Part shown: in pieces, positions 7,994 through 15,783 of the stretch | Position numbering within the stretch: position 1 is the stretch's first letter | Layout of the letters: every line of letters begins with the position of its first letter | NCBI GenBank assembly: GCA_017648085.1 | Contig: JAGCJI010000070.1 | Coordinates: 1 to 37,115, forward strand | Reading direction: 5' to 3' | Origin: Clostridia bacterium | GTDB taxonomy: Bacteria > Bacillota > Clostridia > Oscillospirales > CAG-272 | DNA length: 37,115 nucleotides | Position numbers and translations under genes: made by a program | Notes under the pieces: model-generated | Told to the model about the DNA's origin: nothing | Database searches by the model: none | Seen by the model: the letters and a program-made list of their open reading frames with translations, nothing else

Positions 7994-8122
7994 CTTATCA
8001 AGAGTGGCGGAGGGACTGGCCCTGTGAAGCCCGGCAACCTGTGATATATAAGGTGCCAATTCCTGACAGATGAGTAAAAATCTGAGGCTCGGGAATCGCT
8101 TGACGTGATTTTCGGGTTTTTT
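7994..8122 (+). promoter_or_regulatory. SAM-I (S-box) riboswitch with expression platform, upstream of metK
   Basis: The conserved S-box core is clear: CTTATCAAGAG, then GGAGGGACTGGCCC, GAAGCCCGGCAACC, GGTGCCAATTCC and GATGAG. P1 forms between CTTATC (7994-7999) and GATGAG (8069-8074). P3 is short (ACCT...AGGT). The hairpin usually found between AATTCC and the 3' side of P1 (P4) is missing; only about four bases (TGAC) remain. Downstream, CAGAT (8067-8071) can pair with ATCTG (8080-8084) as antiterminator, competing with P1. The terminator arm starts at CTCGGGAATC (8088) and ends in six T residues (8117-8122). High S-adenosylmethionine should stop transcription before metK. Confidence 0.93.
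8088..8122 (+). terminator. Riboswitch-controlled terminator in the metK leader
   Basis: CTCGGGAATC pairs with GATTTTCGGG through Watson-Crick and several G-U pairs, followed by TTTTTT. Its formation is expected when SAM is bound to the aptamer. Confidence 0.75.
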
Positions 8123-8149
8123 ATATGATAAGACAGAATGGAGAGAAAA

Positions 8150-9331
8150 ATGAAAAAAGTTCTTTTTACCTCGGAATCGGTAACCGAGGGACATCCCGAC
8201 AAAATATGCGACAAAATTTCGGACGCCATCCTTGACGAAATACTCGCTCAAGACCCCATGAGCCGCGTCGCGTGCGAAACCTTTGCTACCACCGGTATTA
8301 TCACCGTAATGGGCGAGATTACCACCAAGGCAAAGATTGACGTGCAGGACATAGTCCGTCGTACCGTGACCGAAATCGGCTACGATAGGGCAAAGTACGG
8401 CTTTGACGCCACCACCTGCGCCGTTTTAAGCTCGATCCACGAGCAGAGCGCGGATATCGCAATGGGCGTTGATAAGTGCCTTGAGGCAAAGGACGGAAAT
8501 ATGGCCGACGAGCTTGATACGGGCGCAGGCGACCAGGGCTTGATGTTCGGTTACGCTTGCGATGAAACCCCTGAGCTTATGCCCCTTCCGATTTCCCTTG
8601 CACATAAGCTTGCAAAGCGTCTTACCGAGGTCAGAAAATCCGGCAAGCTTTCCTACTTAAGACCTGACGGAAAAACCCAGGTTACCGTTGAATACGTTGA
8701 CGGTGTGCCGAAGAGAGTTGATACCGTTGTCGTATCCTCACAGCACAGCCCCGAGATCGATAATGCCACGATCCGCAAGGATATAATCGAAGAGGTAATT
8801 CTTCCTATTATCCCGAAGGAGCTTATCGACGGCAAAATGAACATCTACGTCAACCCTACAGGCAGATTCGTTATCGGCGGTCCGCAGGGTGACACAGGTC
8901 TTACCGGCAGAAAGATAATTGTAGATACATATGGCGGCTATTCTAGACACGGCGGCGGAGCTTTTTCCGGTAAGGATCCCACAAAGGTGGACCGCAGCGC
9001 GTCCTACGCGGCAAGATACGTTGCCAAGAATATCGTAAAGGCGGGGCTTGCAAAAAAGTGTGAGGTACAAATAGCTTATGCTATCGGTATTGCTCGCCCG
9101 GTATCCGTAATGATAGATACCTTCGGTACGGCGGTAGTAGATGAGGAGAAGATTTCGGCTGCGGTAAACGAGCTCGTAGACCTTCGTCCTGCGGCAATTA
9201 TTAAGAAGTTTGATTTAAGAAAGCCTATTTACAAGGATATTGCGGCATACGGACATATGGGACGCGAGGAGCTTTCTCTCAAATGGGAAGAGTGCGATAT
9301 AGCGGACAAGCTTCGTGCTATGTGCCTTTAA
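8150..9331 (+). CDS. metK: S-adenosylmethionine synthetase
   Basis: MetK makes S-adenosylmethionine from methionine and ATP. The 393-residue protein has GHPDK (14-18), GAGDQG (125-130) and GGGAFSGKD (268-276), the three family signatures, and is full length. The start is ATG 8150, because TGGAGAG lies six bases upstream; an in-frame ATG at 8138 overlaps that ribosome binding site and would add MERK. Expression is under the S-box riboswitch just upstream, a product-feedback loop. It is transcribed alone and ends at a strong terminator. Confidence 0.97.
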   Translation: MKKVLFTSESVTEGHPDKICDKISDAILDEILAQDPMSRVACETFATTGIITVMGEITTKAKIDVQDIVRRTVTEIGYDRAKYGFDATTCAVLSSIHEQSADIAMGVDKCLEAKDGNMADELDTGAGDQGLMFGYACDETPELMPLPISLAHKLAKRLTEVRKSGKLSYLRPDGKTQVTVEYVDGVPKRVDTVVVSSQHSPEIDNATIRKDIIEEVILPIIPKELIDGKMNIYVNPTGRFVIGGPQGDTGLTGRKIIVDTYGGYSRHGGGAFSGKDPTKVDRSASYAARYVAKNIVKAGLAKKCEVQIAYAIGIARPVSVMIDTFGTAVVDEEKISAAVNELVDLRPAAIIKKFDLRKPIYKDIAAYGHMGREELSLKWEECDIADKLRAMCL

Positions 9332-9343
9332 ACAGTAATCTTC

Positions 9344-9376
9344 GAAGCAGGTGAACTTACACCTGCTTCAATTTTT
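9344..9376 (+). terminator. Intrinsic terminator after metK
   Basis: Perfect 10-bp stem GAAGCAGGTG / CACCTGCTTC with loop AACTTA, followed by AATTTTT. Confidence 0.92.
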
Positions 9377-9421
9377 AAGCAATAGTATTTCTCGGCGATA
9401 ATATACGGAAAGGAGAGGTAT

Positions 9422-11617
9422 ATGGAGACCTTAAAGGGCGTAATAGAAAACGTTGTATACAGAAACGAGTCCAACGACTATACGGTTATTGAGATCGCAG
9501 ATGAAGAAAACGCCTTAATAACGGCGGTTGGTATTATGCCTATGGCTTTTGAGGGCGAAAACGTAATTCTACGGGGCTCGTGGACATTTCATAAGGAATT
9601 TGGAAAGCAATTTTCCTTTGAAGCCTATGAGAAAACCCTACCGCGTGAGGTTGACGGAATACTTCAGTATCTCTCATCCGCGACCGTTAAGGGCGTCGGT
9701 CCGGTAACGGCTTTGAAAATTGTAAACAGATTTGGCGTTGATAGCTTCGACGTCATTGAAAACCATCCCGAATGGCTTGCCGATATACCCGGTATAACCT
9801 TGAAGAAGGCGGCCATCATCTCCGAATCCTTCCGCGAGCAAACGGGTATCCGCGGCGTTATGATGTTTTGCAAGGATTACGTTGGCGCGGCAGAAATAAC
9901 GCGCGTATATAAAAAGCTCGGCTCGGGCGCGGTAGGAATTATCAAGGAGAACCCGTATATACTTTGCGACGGAGATTACGGAATAGCCTTTGATAAAATT
10001 GACGCACTTGCCAAAACGGTTGATTTTCCCGCATCTTCGCCTGTAAGAATTCTCGCGGCATCAAAATACGTATTGAACTATAATGCGACATCCAACGGGC
10101 ATACGGCTCTGCCGTACGGTAAGCTCGTAGGGGCGGTTGCCAACCTTACAGAGCTTTCGGAAAATGACGTTGCGTCTATGACGGAGGAATTCATAAGCAC
10201 CGAGCAGCTTCGCGTGCTTAATATACCTGCGGGCAGATTCGTGATGACATGCGAGGTGTATGATGCGGAGAAATATATCGCCAATAGGCTTTACGAGCTT
10301 GATAGAGACGTTGCTCGCGTAAGGGGGGCGGACGTCACCCTGATGATTGAAAAGCTGGAGACGGATCTCGGTATCGAGTACGCTACGCTTCAAAGGAAGG
10401 CAATATACGACGCCCTTGACTGTGGCGTTATGATTCTTACCGGTGGCCCTGGAACTGGAAAAACCACCGTTGTAAAGGCACTGCTCGCAATATTCAAGAG
10501 TCTTGGTATAAAATGCGCTCTAGCTGCACCGACGGGCAGAGCTGCGAAGCGTATGAGTGAGGCGACGTCTGCCGAGGCAAAAACCATACACAGAATGCTT
10601 GAGATGGAGCGCACGGGTGATATGAAGACCAAGTTTGGTCGTAATGCGCAGAATCCGCTCGATGAAAGAGCTATAATCATCGACGAAGCATCTATGATAG
10701 ACCTTACACTTACCGAAGCGCTACTCTCAGCTGTACGAAACGGCACGAGGATCATATTTATCGGCGACGCCGATCAGTTGGCAAGCGTTGGTGCGGGTAA
10801 TATATTCTCGGATATGATAAACAGCGGTGAGATAAAAACCGTGAGACTGACAGAGATATTCCGTCAGTCCAAGGAAAGTCTTATAATCACAAACGCCCAC
10901 AGAATAAACAGCGGCGAGATGCCGCAGCTCAACGTTACGGATAACGACTTCTTTTTTGTAAGACGTGATTATGAAAGGGATATTGCAAAGACCGTTGCCT
11001 CGCTTATTACCAAAAGGCTTCCGAAGGCCTACGGAAAGAGAATAGCGGAGGATATTCAGGTCATAGCACCGTCAAAGAAGGGATTTGGAGGCGTTGAGGC
11101 TCTTAACGCAGTATTGCAGGCGGAAATAAATCCCCCGGCAGCTTGTAAAAAGGAAAAGTCTGCTCACGGAGTCATTTTCAGAGAGGGCGACAGAGTCATG
11201 CAGACTGTAAACAACTACGACGTTGAATGGGAGAGGGACGGCCGCGAGGGCATGGGAATCTTTAACGGCGACATCGGTGTTATAGAAAGTATAAACAATC
11301 TCAAAAGTCATCTGACAGTGCGCTTCGATGACCGAGTGGTAAATTATAGCTTTGATCTTCTCGATGAGCTTGAGCTTGCTTATGCCATAACGGTGCATAA
11401 AAGTCAGGGAAGCGAATATCCGGTAATAATACTACCGGTATATCACTGTGCGCCGATGCTTATGACCCGAAACCTTTTGTATACTGCAGTAACCAGAGCG
11501 CGCAGAATGGTAATTTTGGTTGGCAGAGCTGACGTTGTCGGCAAAATGGTTGAAAACGACAGGGTGGATTTGCGATACACGACCTTGCGCGAGCAAATTT
11601 GCCACTCATACCAATAA
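9422..11617 (+). CDS. recD2: RecD2 ATP-dependent DNA helicase
   Basis: RecD2 is a 5'-3' SF1B helicase found in bacteria where it works outside RecBCD, in repair and replication-fork maintenance. The 731-residue protein has the family layout: an N-terminal OB-like region, helix-hairpin-helix repeats (about 80-140, VKGVGPVTALKI), Walker A GGPGTGKTT (341-349), DEAS (421-424), the GDADQL motif, and a C-terminal HKSQGSEYP motif with TAVTRAR at the end. The ATG at 9422 follows AAGGAGAGG. It stands alone between the metK terminator and the next promoter. Confidence 0.95.
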   Translation: METLKGVIENVVYRNESNDYTVIEIADEENALITAVGIMPMAFEGENVILRGSWTFHKEFGKQFSFEAYEKTLPREVDGILQYLSSATVKGVGPVTALKIVNRFGVDSFDVIENHPEWLADIPGITLKKAAIISESFREQTGIRGVMMFCKDYVGAAEITRVYKKLGSGAVGIIKENPYILCDGDYGIAFDKIDALAKTVDFPASSPVRILAASKYVLNYNATSNGHTALPYGKLVGAVANLTELSENDVASMTEEFISTEQLRVLNIPAGRFVMTCEVYDAEKYIANRLYELDRDVARVRGADVTLMIEKLETDLGIEYATLQRKAIYDALDCGVMILTGGPGTGKTTVVKALLAIFKSLGIKCALAAPTGRAAKRMSEATSAEAKTIHRMLEMERTGDMKTKFGRNAQNPLDERAIIIDEASMIDLTLTEALLSAVRNGTRIIFIGDADQLASVGAGNIFSDMINSGEIKTVRLTEIFRQSKESLIITNAHRINSGEMPQLNVTDNDFFFVRRDYERDIAKTVASLITKRLPKAYGKRIAEDIQVIAPSKKGFGGVEALNAVLQAEINPPAACKKEKSAHGVIFREGDRVMQTVNNYDVEWERDGREGMGIFNGDIGVIESINNLKSHLTVRFDDRVVNYSFDLLDELELAYAITVHKSQGSEYPVIILPVYHCAPMLMTRNLLYTAVTRARRMVILVGRADVVGKMVENDRVDLRYTTLREQICHSYQ

Positions 11618-11635
11618 ATATTTGAAAAAACACTC

Positions 11636-11664
11636 TTGAATTTCCACGCCATATGTAGTATAAT
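11636..11664 (+). promoter_or_regulatory. Promoter of the MreB-like gene
   Basis: TTGAAT (11636-11641), exactly 17 bp, TATAAT (11659-11664). The next gene starts 50 bp downstream. Confidence 0.75.
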
Positions 11665-11713
11665 ATAGTACAATAGCTTTAGTATGCCAAAAAACTACGG
11701 AAAGGAGCGCTTT

Positions 11714-12754
11714 ATGATAACGAAGATCGGTTTGGATCTCGGCTATGCAAATATCACGGTCAGTAACGTTACTGCCGAAGTTTACAGAGAGCCGTCCGTA
11801 GTGCTCGTCGATAAAAATACGCGCCATGTAATTTCCGTAGGAAACAGAGCGGATATGACTGATGCAGGGGGTGACGGAATTCTCGTACGCCCGTTCAAAA
11901 ACGGACTCCTGTACTCTTCAGATCTTACTCGTGAAATTATCAAAAATGCGATAAACTCCATCGGCGCACCCGACAAGGTCAGATGCACCGTTGCGCTCCC
12001 GTCGGATTTTATACCCAAGCAGGAAAACGAGGTTTTCAAAATGCTCGCCGATGCCGGAGTGGAGGAAATGTATTCCGTTAATCCGGCTGTTGCCGCCTTG
12101 ATTGGTTCGGGGTATTCGCCCGCTATCAGCGCAGTTTCCGTAAACGTCGGCGCTGCATTCACAGAGATTGCGGTTTTACATAACGGAAGCGTGATCCTTA
12201 AGAGCCGCGATGAAATCGGCGGCGAGGATTTTGACCGTGCCGTGAAGCAGTATATACATGACGAGGGCGATATGACCGTTTCACTTCTCATAGCCAGAAC
12301 GATCAAGGAACGGCTTGGTGCGGTATGGCAGGGCAGGGAATCGGAGAGTATTGATATTGAGGGTACGCTTTCGCTTACCGGCAGTAAAATTAAAATGTCT
12401 ATGTGCACCGAGGATGTAGTAGGCGTTTTTGAAAAGCCGCTTCAAAAGCTTCTTTCCGCGGTTGCCAACGTAGTTAAAACGATTCCGATTGAATACGTCC
12501 CCGAAATTTTTGAAAACGGAATTATTTTATCCGGAGGCGGGGCAGAGCTGTACGGACTTGATAAAATGATGGCAAAAGTGTTTGGAATATCCGTAACCCT
12601 CGCGCCGTCACCCATCGACAGCGTATCAAAGGGACTTGCAAGAATCAACGCCTTCATACCGGCAAAGAATAGATATAACCAAAAGAATATAACCTCACAG
12701 CTTGCGAAATTTTATGAGAGTAAAAAGCAAGCAAAAGTGAAAAAGGGAGAGTAA
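11714..12754 (+). CDS. Divergent MreB/Mbl-like actin-fold protein with altered nucleotide site
   Basis: This 346-residue protein has the actin-like MreB fold: phosphate-1 loop GLDLGYAN (6-13), a region around 123 equal to the EEPMAAAIG segment of MreB, a phosphate-2 region (143-151), and the adenosine motif SGGGAE (273-278). MreB polymers organise cell-wall synthesis in rods. Here the phosphate-2 loop reads VNVGAAFTE where MreB has a VDIGGGTTE-like sequence, and the catalytic-base glutamate segment reads VNPAVAALIG, with N123 for glutamate. ATP hydrolysis is therefore doubtful. A Lys-rich tail (KKQAKVKKGE) could touch membrane or RNA. The start is ATG 11714 after AAAGGAG; an upstream ATG at 11684 has no such site. 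It is followed by a micro-ORF. MreC and MreD are not here. Confidence 0.8.
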   Translation: MITKIGLDLGYANITVSNVTAEVYREPSVVLVDKNTRHVISVGNRADMTDAGGDGILVRPFKNGLLYSSDLTREIIKNAINSIGAPDKVRCTVALPSDFIPKQENEVFKMLADAGVEEMYSVNPAVAALIGSGYSPAISAVSVNVGAAFTEIAVLHNGSVILKSRDEIGGEDFDRAVKQYIHDEGDMTVSLLIARTIKERLGAVWQGRESESIDIEGTLSLTGSKIKMSMCTEDVVGVFEKPLQKLLSAVANVVKTIPIEYVPEIFENGIILSGGGAELYGLDKMMAKVFGISVTLAPSPIDSVSKGLARINAFIPAKNRYNQKNITSQLAKFYESKKQAKVKKGE

Positions 12755-12755
12755 T

Positions 12756-12872
12756 ATGAAAAAGCAGGAAAGTAAAAAGATTACGTTATCAGCAAGAATT
12801 CTTGCGGGAGTACTTGCCCTCGTGCTTCTTCTCGGAAGTGTAGTCAGCGTGCTTATGTACGTCATAATGTAA
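12756..12872 (+). CDS. 38-residue single-pass membrane microprotein
   Basis: A short ORF starts one base after the MreB-like stop, with GGGAGAG just upstream, and encodes 38 residues: a basic N terminus (MKKQESKKITLSAR) and one hydrophobic segment of about 22 residues ending near the C terminus. The layout (Lys-rich cytoplasmic end, one helix, no outside domain) is like the small DUF4044-type proteins of Firmicutes, but I cannot claim homology. The tight spacing and the shared terminator right behind it argue that it is a real gene, co-translated with the MreB-like protein and possibly its membrane anchor. Confidence 0.65.
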   Translation: MKKQESKKITLSARILAGVLALVLLLGSVVSVLMYVIM

Positions 12873-12884
12873 CTTAAAAGCGGC

Positions 12885-12917
12885 GAAGCCCCGAAGTTTT
12901 CTTCGGGGCTTCTTTTT
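12885..12917 (+). terminator. Intrinsic terminator after the MreB-like unit
   Basis: Perfect 12-bp stem GAAGCCCCGAAG / CTTCGGGGCTTC with a TTTT loop, followed by TTTTTATT. Confidence 0.93.
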
Positions 12918-13207
12918 ATTATGTTTTTAAGTATTTTTTAAAAATACACTTTTCCGCTTAAGCAAAAAGCGCGGTTGCTTGATGTTGAAAAAGTAGGTAT
13001 AAGCGGCAGGTAAATGTTGAAAACTCTTTTTTTCACACTCCAAAAATGTTGAAAACTTTTAACTCAAAATCTACACAATTCCGCGATTTCGGGGCAAAGC
13101 GCCTATTTTGCCTCTAAATGCGGTGTAAAACGCGTAACGGAAAAGTGTATAGTCTATTTTTTCCACAAAAACCGTCATATCGGAAAAATGTATTTTACAA
13201 AAAGTAA
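12918..13207. other. Convergent spacer with 32-bp-spaced repeats and a long hairpin
   Basis: No protein gene is visible between the two converging terminators. Three copies of ATGTTGAAAA lie at 12982-12991, 13014-13023 and 13046-13055, exactly 32 bp apart, or close to three helical turns. Right after them, 13072-13127 can fold into a long imperfect hairpin: TACA, CCGC, ATTT and GGGGCAAA on the left pair with TTTGCCTC, AAAT, GCGG and TGTA on the right, with small bulges. A TTTTCCACA (13159-13167) follows. The element may be a protein-binding array or a small RNA; I recognise neither. Confidence 0.55.
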
Positions 13208-13249
13208 AAATGCCGCAGATCAGTCAAAATGATGTCTGCGGCATTTTTT
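13208..13249 (-). terminator. Terminator of ftsZ, likely bidirectional
   Basis: AAATGCCGCAGA (13208-13219) pairs with TCTGCGGCATTT (13235-13246), with a further TCA/TGA pairing inside. T runs lie on the 3' side for both strands (A-rich before, T-rich after on the plus strand), so it can end ftsZ mRNA and also any transcript from the spacer. Confidence 0.9.
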
Positions 13250-13261
13250 ATATAAGCTTAA

Positions 13262-14482
13262 TCAGCCTTTGGTTTTTCTTCTTATGCTTGCGAAAAGATC
13301 ATCGTAATCGGTGTAGCTTGTCTTCGCCGTCTTGGGGGGAACGGGCACGACGGTGGGGTCATCCTGCTTAGGTGCGGGAGCGGCCTTTGGCTCTTCAAAA
13401 ACGACTTCGGGTACTTCGCTTTCGACTTTAGCGATGGGGGCATCTGCTACCTTATCCACCTTTACGGAAGGTGCGGGTGCGGGGGCAGCCTCTCCGGTCT
13501 TGCTTGAAAGTGCCGCCTTGTTTATGGGCTCTGAAAATCCGGTCGCGATGATAGTAACTCTCATCTCGTCCTCAAGGGTGGGATCAAGGGTTGCGCCCCA
13601 AATGATAGTTGCATCGGGATGTGCCTCCTCGTAGATCATCTGCGATGCGAGGTTAACCTCTTCAAGCTGAATATCCTCCGATGCGGTTATGCATACGAGA
13701 ACACCCATAGCACCTGCTATGCTGGTTTCCAAAAGGGGAGATGAAATAGCTGCCATAGAAGCAAGCTGTGCCTTGTCGCTTCCTTTAGCCGCGCCTACGC
13801 CCATGTGTGCATATCCGGCATTCTTCATTATGGTCGTTACGTCAGCGAAGTCAAGGTTGATAAATCCGGGCACGTTGATAAGCTCGGATACCGACTGAAC
13901 GCCGCGACGGAGAACGTCGTCCGCAATTTCAAATGCGTTGGCAAGGGTGATATGGGTATCCTCAACCTGCTTGAGTCGCTCGTTAGGAATGACTATGAGT
14001 GAGTCAACGTACTTCGAAAGCTCAGCGATACCTGCTTCAGCCTGGATGTATCTCTTTCTTCCTTCAAATGAGAAGGGCTTGGTTACTATACCTACGGTAA
14101 GTATGCCCATATCGCGCGCAGCCTTTGCGATTACAGGAGCGGCACCCGTTCCTGTTCCGCCGCCCATGCCTGCGGTGATAAATACCATATCTGCGCCCTC
14201 AAGAGCTGCCTTGATGTCATCTATAGATTCCTCGGCACTTCTCTTACCGACCTCGGGGTTAGAGCCTGCGCCAAGTCCCTTTGTTATTTTATCACCGATT
14301 ACGAGCTTTTTTGCGGCACAGGAGGTATTAAGTGCCTGCTTATCGGTGTTCATTGCTATAAATTCTACACCGCGGATGTTTGTGGATATCATGCGGTTAA
14401 CAGCGTTATTTCCGCCGCCACCTACACCTATAACCTTAATGTTAACTCCGCTGTCATATACTTGTTCAAAATCGAATTCCAT
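13262..14482 (-). CDS. ftsZ: Cell division protein FtsZ
   Basis: FtsZ is the tubulin-like GTPase that forms the division ring. The 406-residue protein has the glycine-rich entry loop ([13 protein letters not shown], about 19-31), the tubulin signature GGGTGTG (107-113) and the T7 region around NLDFAD. After residue 320 comes a Pro/Ala-rich linker, then a C-terminal peptide [16 protein letters not shown]. This end differs from the usual IPAFLRR-type peptide that binds FtsA and SepF, although two arginines remain. The ATG at 14482 follows TGGAGG. It is the last division gene of the minus-strand block and has its own promoter; ftsA, its common partner, is not upstream. Confidence 0.97.
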   Translation of the reverse strand: MEFDFEQVYDSGVNIKVIGVGGGGNNAVNRMISTNIRGVEFIAMNTDKQALNTSCAAKKLVIGDKITKGLGAGSNPEVGKRSAEESIDDIKAALEGADMVFITAGMGGGTGTGAAPVIAKAARDMGILTVGIVTKPFSFEGRKRYIQAEAGIAELSKYVDSLIVIPNERLKQVEDTHITLANAFEIADDVLRRGVQSVSELINVPGFINLDFADVTTIMKNAGYAHMGVGAAKGSDKAQLASMAAISSPLLETSIAGAMGVLVCITASEDIQLEEVNLASQMIYEEAHPDATIIWGATLDPTLEDEMRVTIIATGFSEPINKAALSSKTGEAAPAPAPSVKVDKVADAPIAKVESEVPEVVFEEPKAAPAPKQDDPTVVPVPPKTAKTSYTDYDDLFASIRRKTKG

Positions 14483-14546
14483 TTGTCAAACCTCCAAAAT
14501 CTATGTTAAATATTTATATGATTTAAAATATAATTATACATATATA

Positions 14547-14575
14547 ATTATATAGGGAAACGGGGAGATTTGCAA
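14547..14575 (-). promoter_or_regulatory. Promoter of ftsZ
   Basis: Reading the minus strand: TTGCAA (14575-14570), 17 bp, TATAAT (14552-14547). A very AT-rich 60-bp leader leads to the GGAGG site before ftsZ. This lets ftsZ be expressed apart from the murG-side genes upstream. Confidence 0.7.
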
Positions 14576-14665
14576 GTGGTTTTGTGGAATTAACATTTTG
14601 TTATTATTTTACTCTAAATACAGAATTTATTATAAGGCAGAAAAAACTCGATTGGATGGCTTAAG

Positions 14666-15772
14666 TTATCTCGAAATAACTCCGAGAAGCTCGCGATAAA
14701 TCAGCTCGGCGGAGGAGGGATCGTGGAATCCTTTTATGGCAGTTGAAAGGGATCTTCTTAATTTTTCATCAGTTCCAAGTTTCCTTACGGCATCTAAAAG
14801 CGTTCGCTCGTTAACCTCTGAATCCTCTATCATAATAGCCGCCCCTCTATCGCATAAAAGCTTTGCGTTTTTGTATTGGTGATTTCCCGTAACGTTGGGG
14901 GACGGAACTAATATCGCCGCCACCCCCGCTGCGCTTAATTCCGAGATCGTCATCGCGCCGCATCTTGAAACAACGACGTCAGATGCAGTCATAACCGTCG
15001 GCATATCCTCTATATACGGCTTGATTATGCATCCGTCACTTCCGTTTGTAAGCTCTGGGTAACGCTCCTTAAGGCTATCGTAATATTTAATACCGCAGGA
15101 GTGGATGTGCCTCACGTGTCTGTTTTTTGTGCTGTATGCCTTCATTAGTGCAACCGATGCGGAATTGATTTTCAAAGAGCCACCGCTTCCGCCTATTGAC
15201 GTGATAAGAAAATCTCTTTGCGGTATTCCAAGCTTACGCCGCGCGTCCGCCTTTGAGGTCGTGAAAAATTGTTCACGCACGGGATTTCCGACAAATCGGA
15301 CATTGTCGCTGCTCTTAAATTCCTTATCCGAGCCCTTGAAGTTGAGCAGGACTCGGTCGCATCTGGGTGCAAGCAGCCTTGTAACTAATCCAGCGGAGGC
15401 GTTGGATTCGTGTATGAGAGTGGGGATATTCAATTCCTGCGCGGCGCGTATAACGGGCCAGCTGACATATCCACCCGTTCCAATCACCGCATCCGGCTTA
15501 AAGCCGGATATTATTGAGCGCGCCTTTCTTTTTGCGCGTAGCGCAACAAGCATAGCTTTCATTGCCGTAAGGCTGATTTTTCGCTCGAGTCCCGTGATTT
15601 TCAGAGTTTGAAGGCGAAATCCGCTTTTTTCTATCACATCGTTTTCGCGACCGCCCTCGCGACCTATAAACAGAAATTCCGCGTCCTCATCTTTTTCTCG
15701 GCAGTATTCCGCGATGGCAACAGCCGGGCTTACGTGTCCTGCCGTACCTCCTCCACAAAGGATAATGCGCAT
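14666..15772 (-). CDS. murG: UDP-GlcNAc--undecaprenyl-PP-MurNAc-pentapeptide GlcNAc transferase
   Basis: MurG adds GlcNAc to lipid I to make lipid II on the inner face of the membrane. The 368-residue GT28 protein has the N-terminal GGGTAGHV loop (7-14), the second glycine-rich stretch GTGGYVSWP, SIGGSGGS in the nucleotide-sugar domain, and the C-terminal SRCGAMTISE donor-binding motif. It follows ftsW by 11 bp, the expected order ftsW-murG. murC and murB, which often follow, are missing; ftsZ comes next after a 183-bp AT-rich gap. Confidence 0.96.
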   Translation of the reverse strand: MRIILCGGGTAGHVSPAVAIAEYCREKDEDAEFLFIGREGGRENDVIEKSGFRLQTLKITGLERKISLTAMKAMLVALRAKRKARSIISGFKPDAVIGTGGYVSWPVIRAAQELNIPTLIHESNASAGLVTRLLAPRCDRVLLNFKGSDKEFKSSDNVRFVGNPVREQFFTTSKADARRKLGIPQRDFLITSIGGSGGSLKINSASVALMKAYSTKNRHVRHIHSCGIKYYDSLKERYPELTNGSDGCIIKPYIEDMPTVMTASDVVVSRCGAMTISELSAAGVAAILVPSPNVTGNHQYKNAKLLCDRGAAIMIEDSEVNERTLLDAVRKLGTDEKLRRSLSTAIKGFHDPSSAELIYRELLGVISR

Positions 15773-15783
15773 ATCCGTCCTCC

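Noticed and set aside
12982..13055. CRISPR array
   Set aside because: The repeated unit is only 10 bp with three copies and no cas genes; spacing is regular but the repeat is far too short.
12918..13207. Replication origin
   Set aside because: The 9-mers differ from TTATCCACA at two positions, no dnaA, dnaN or rpmH lies nearby, and the surrounding genes converge.
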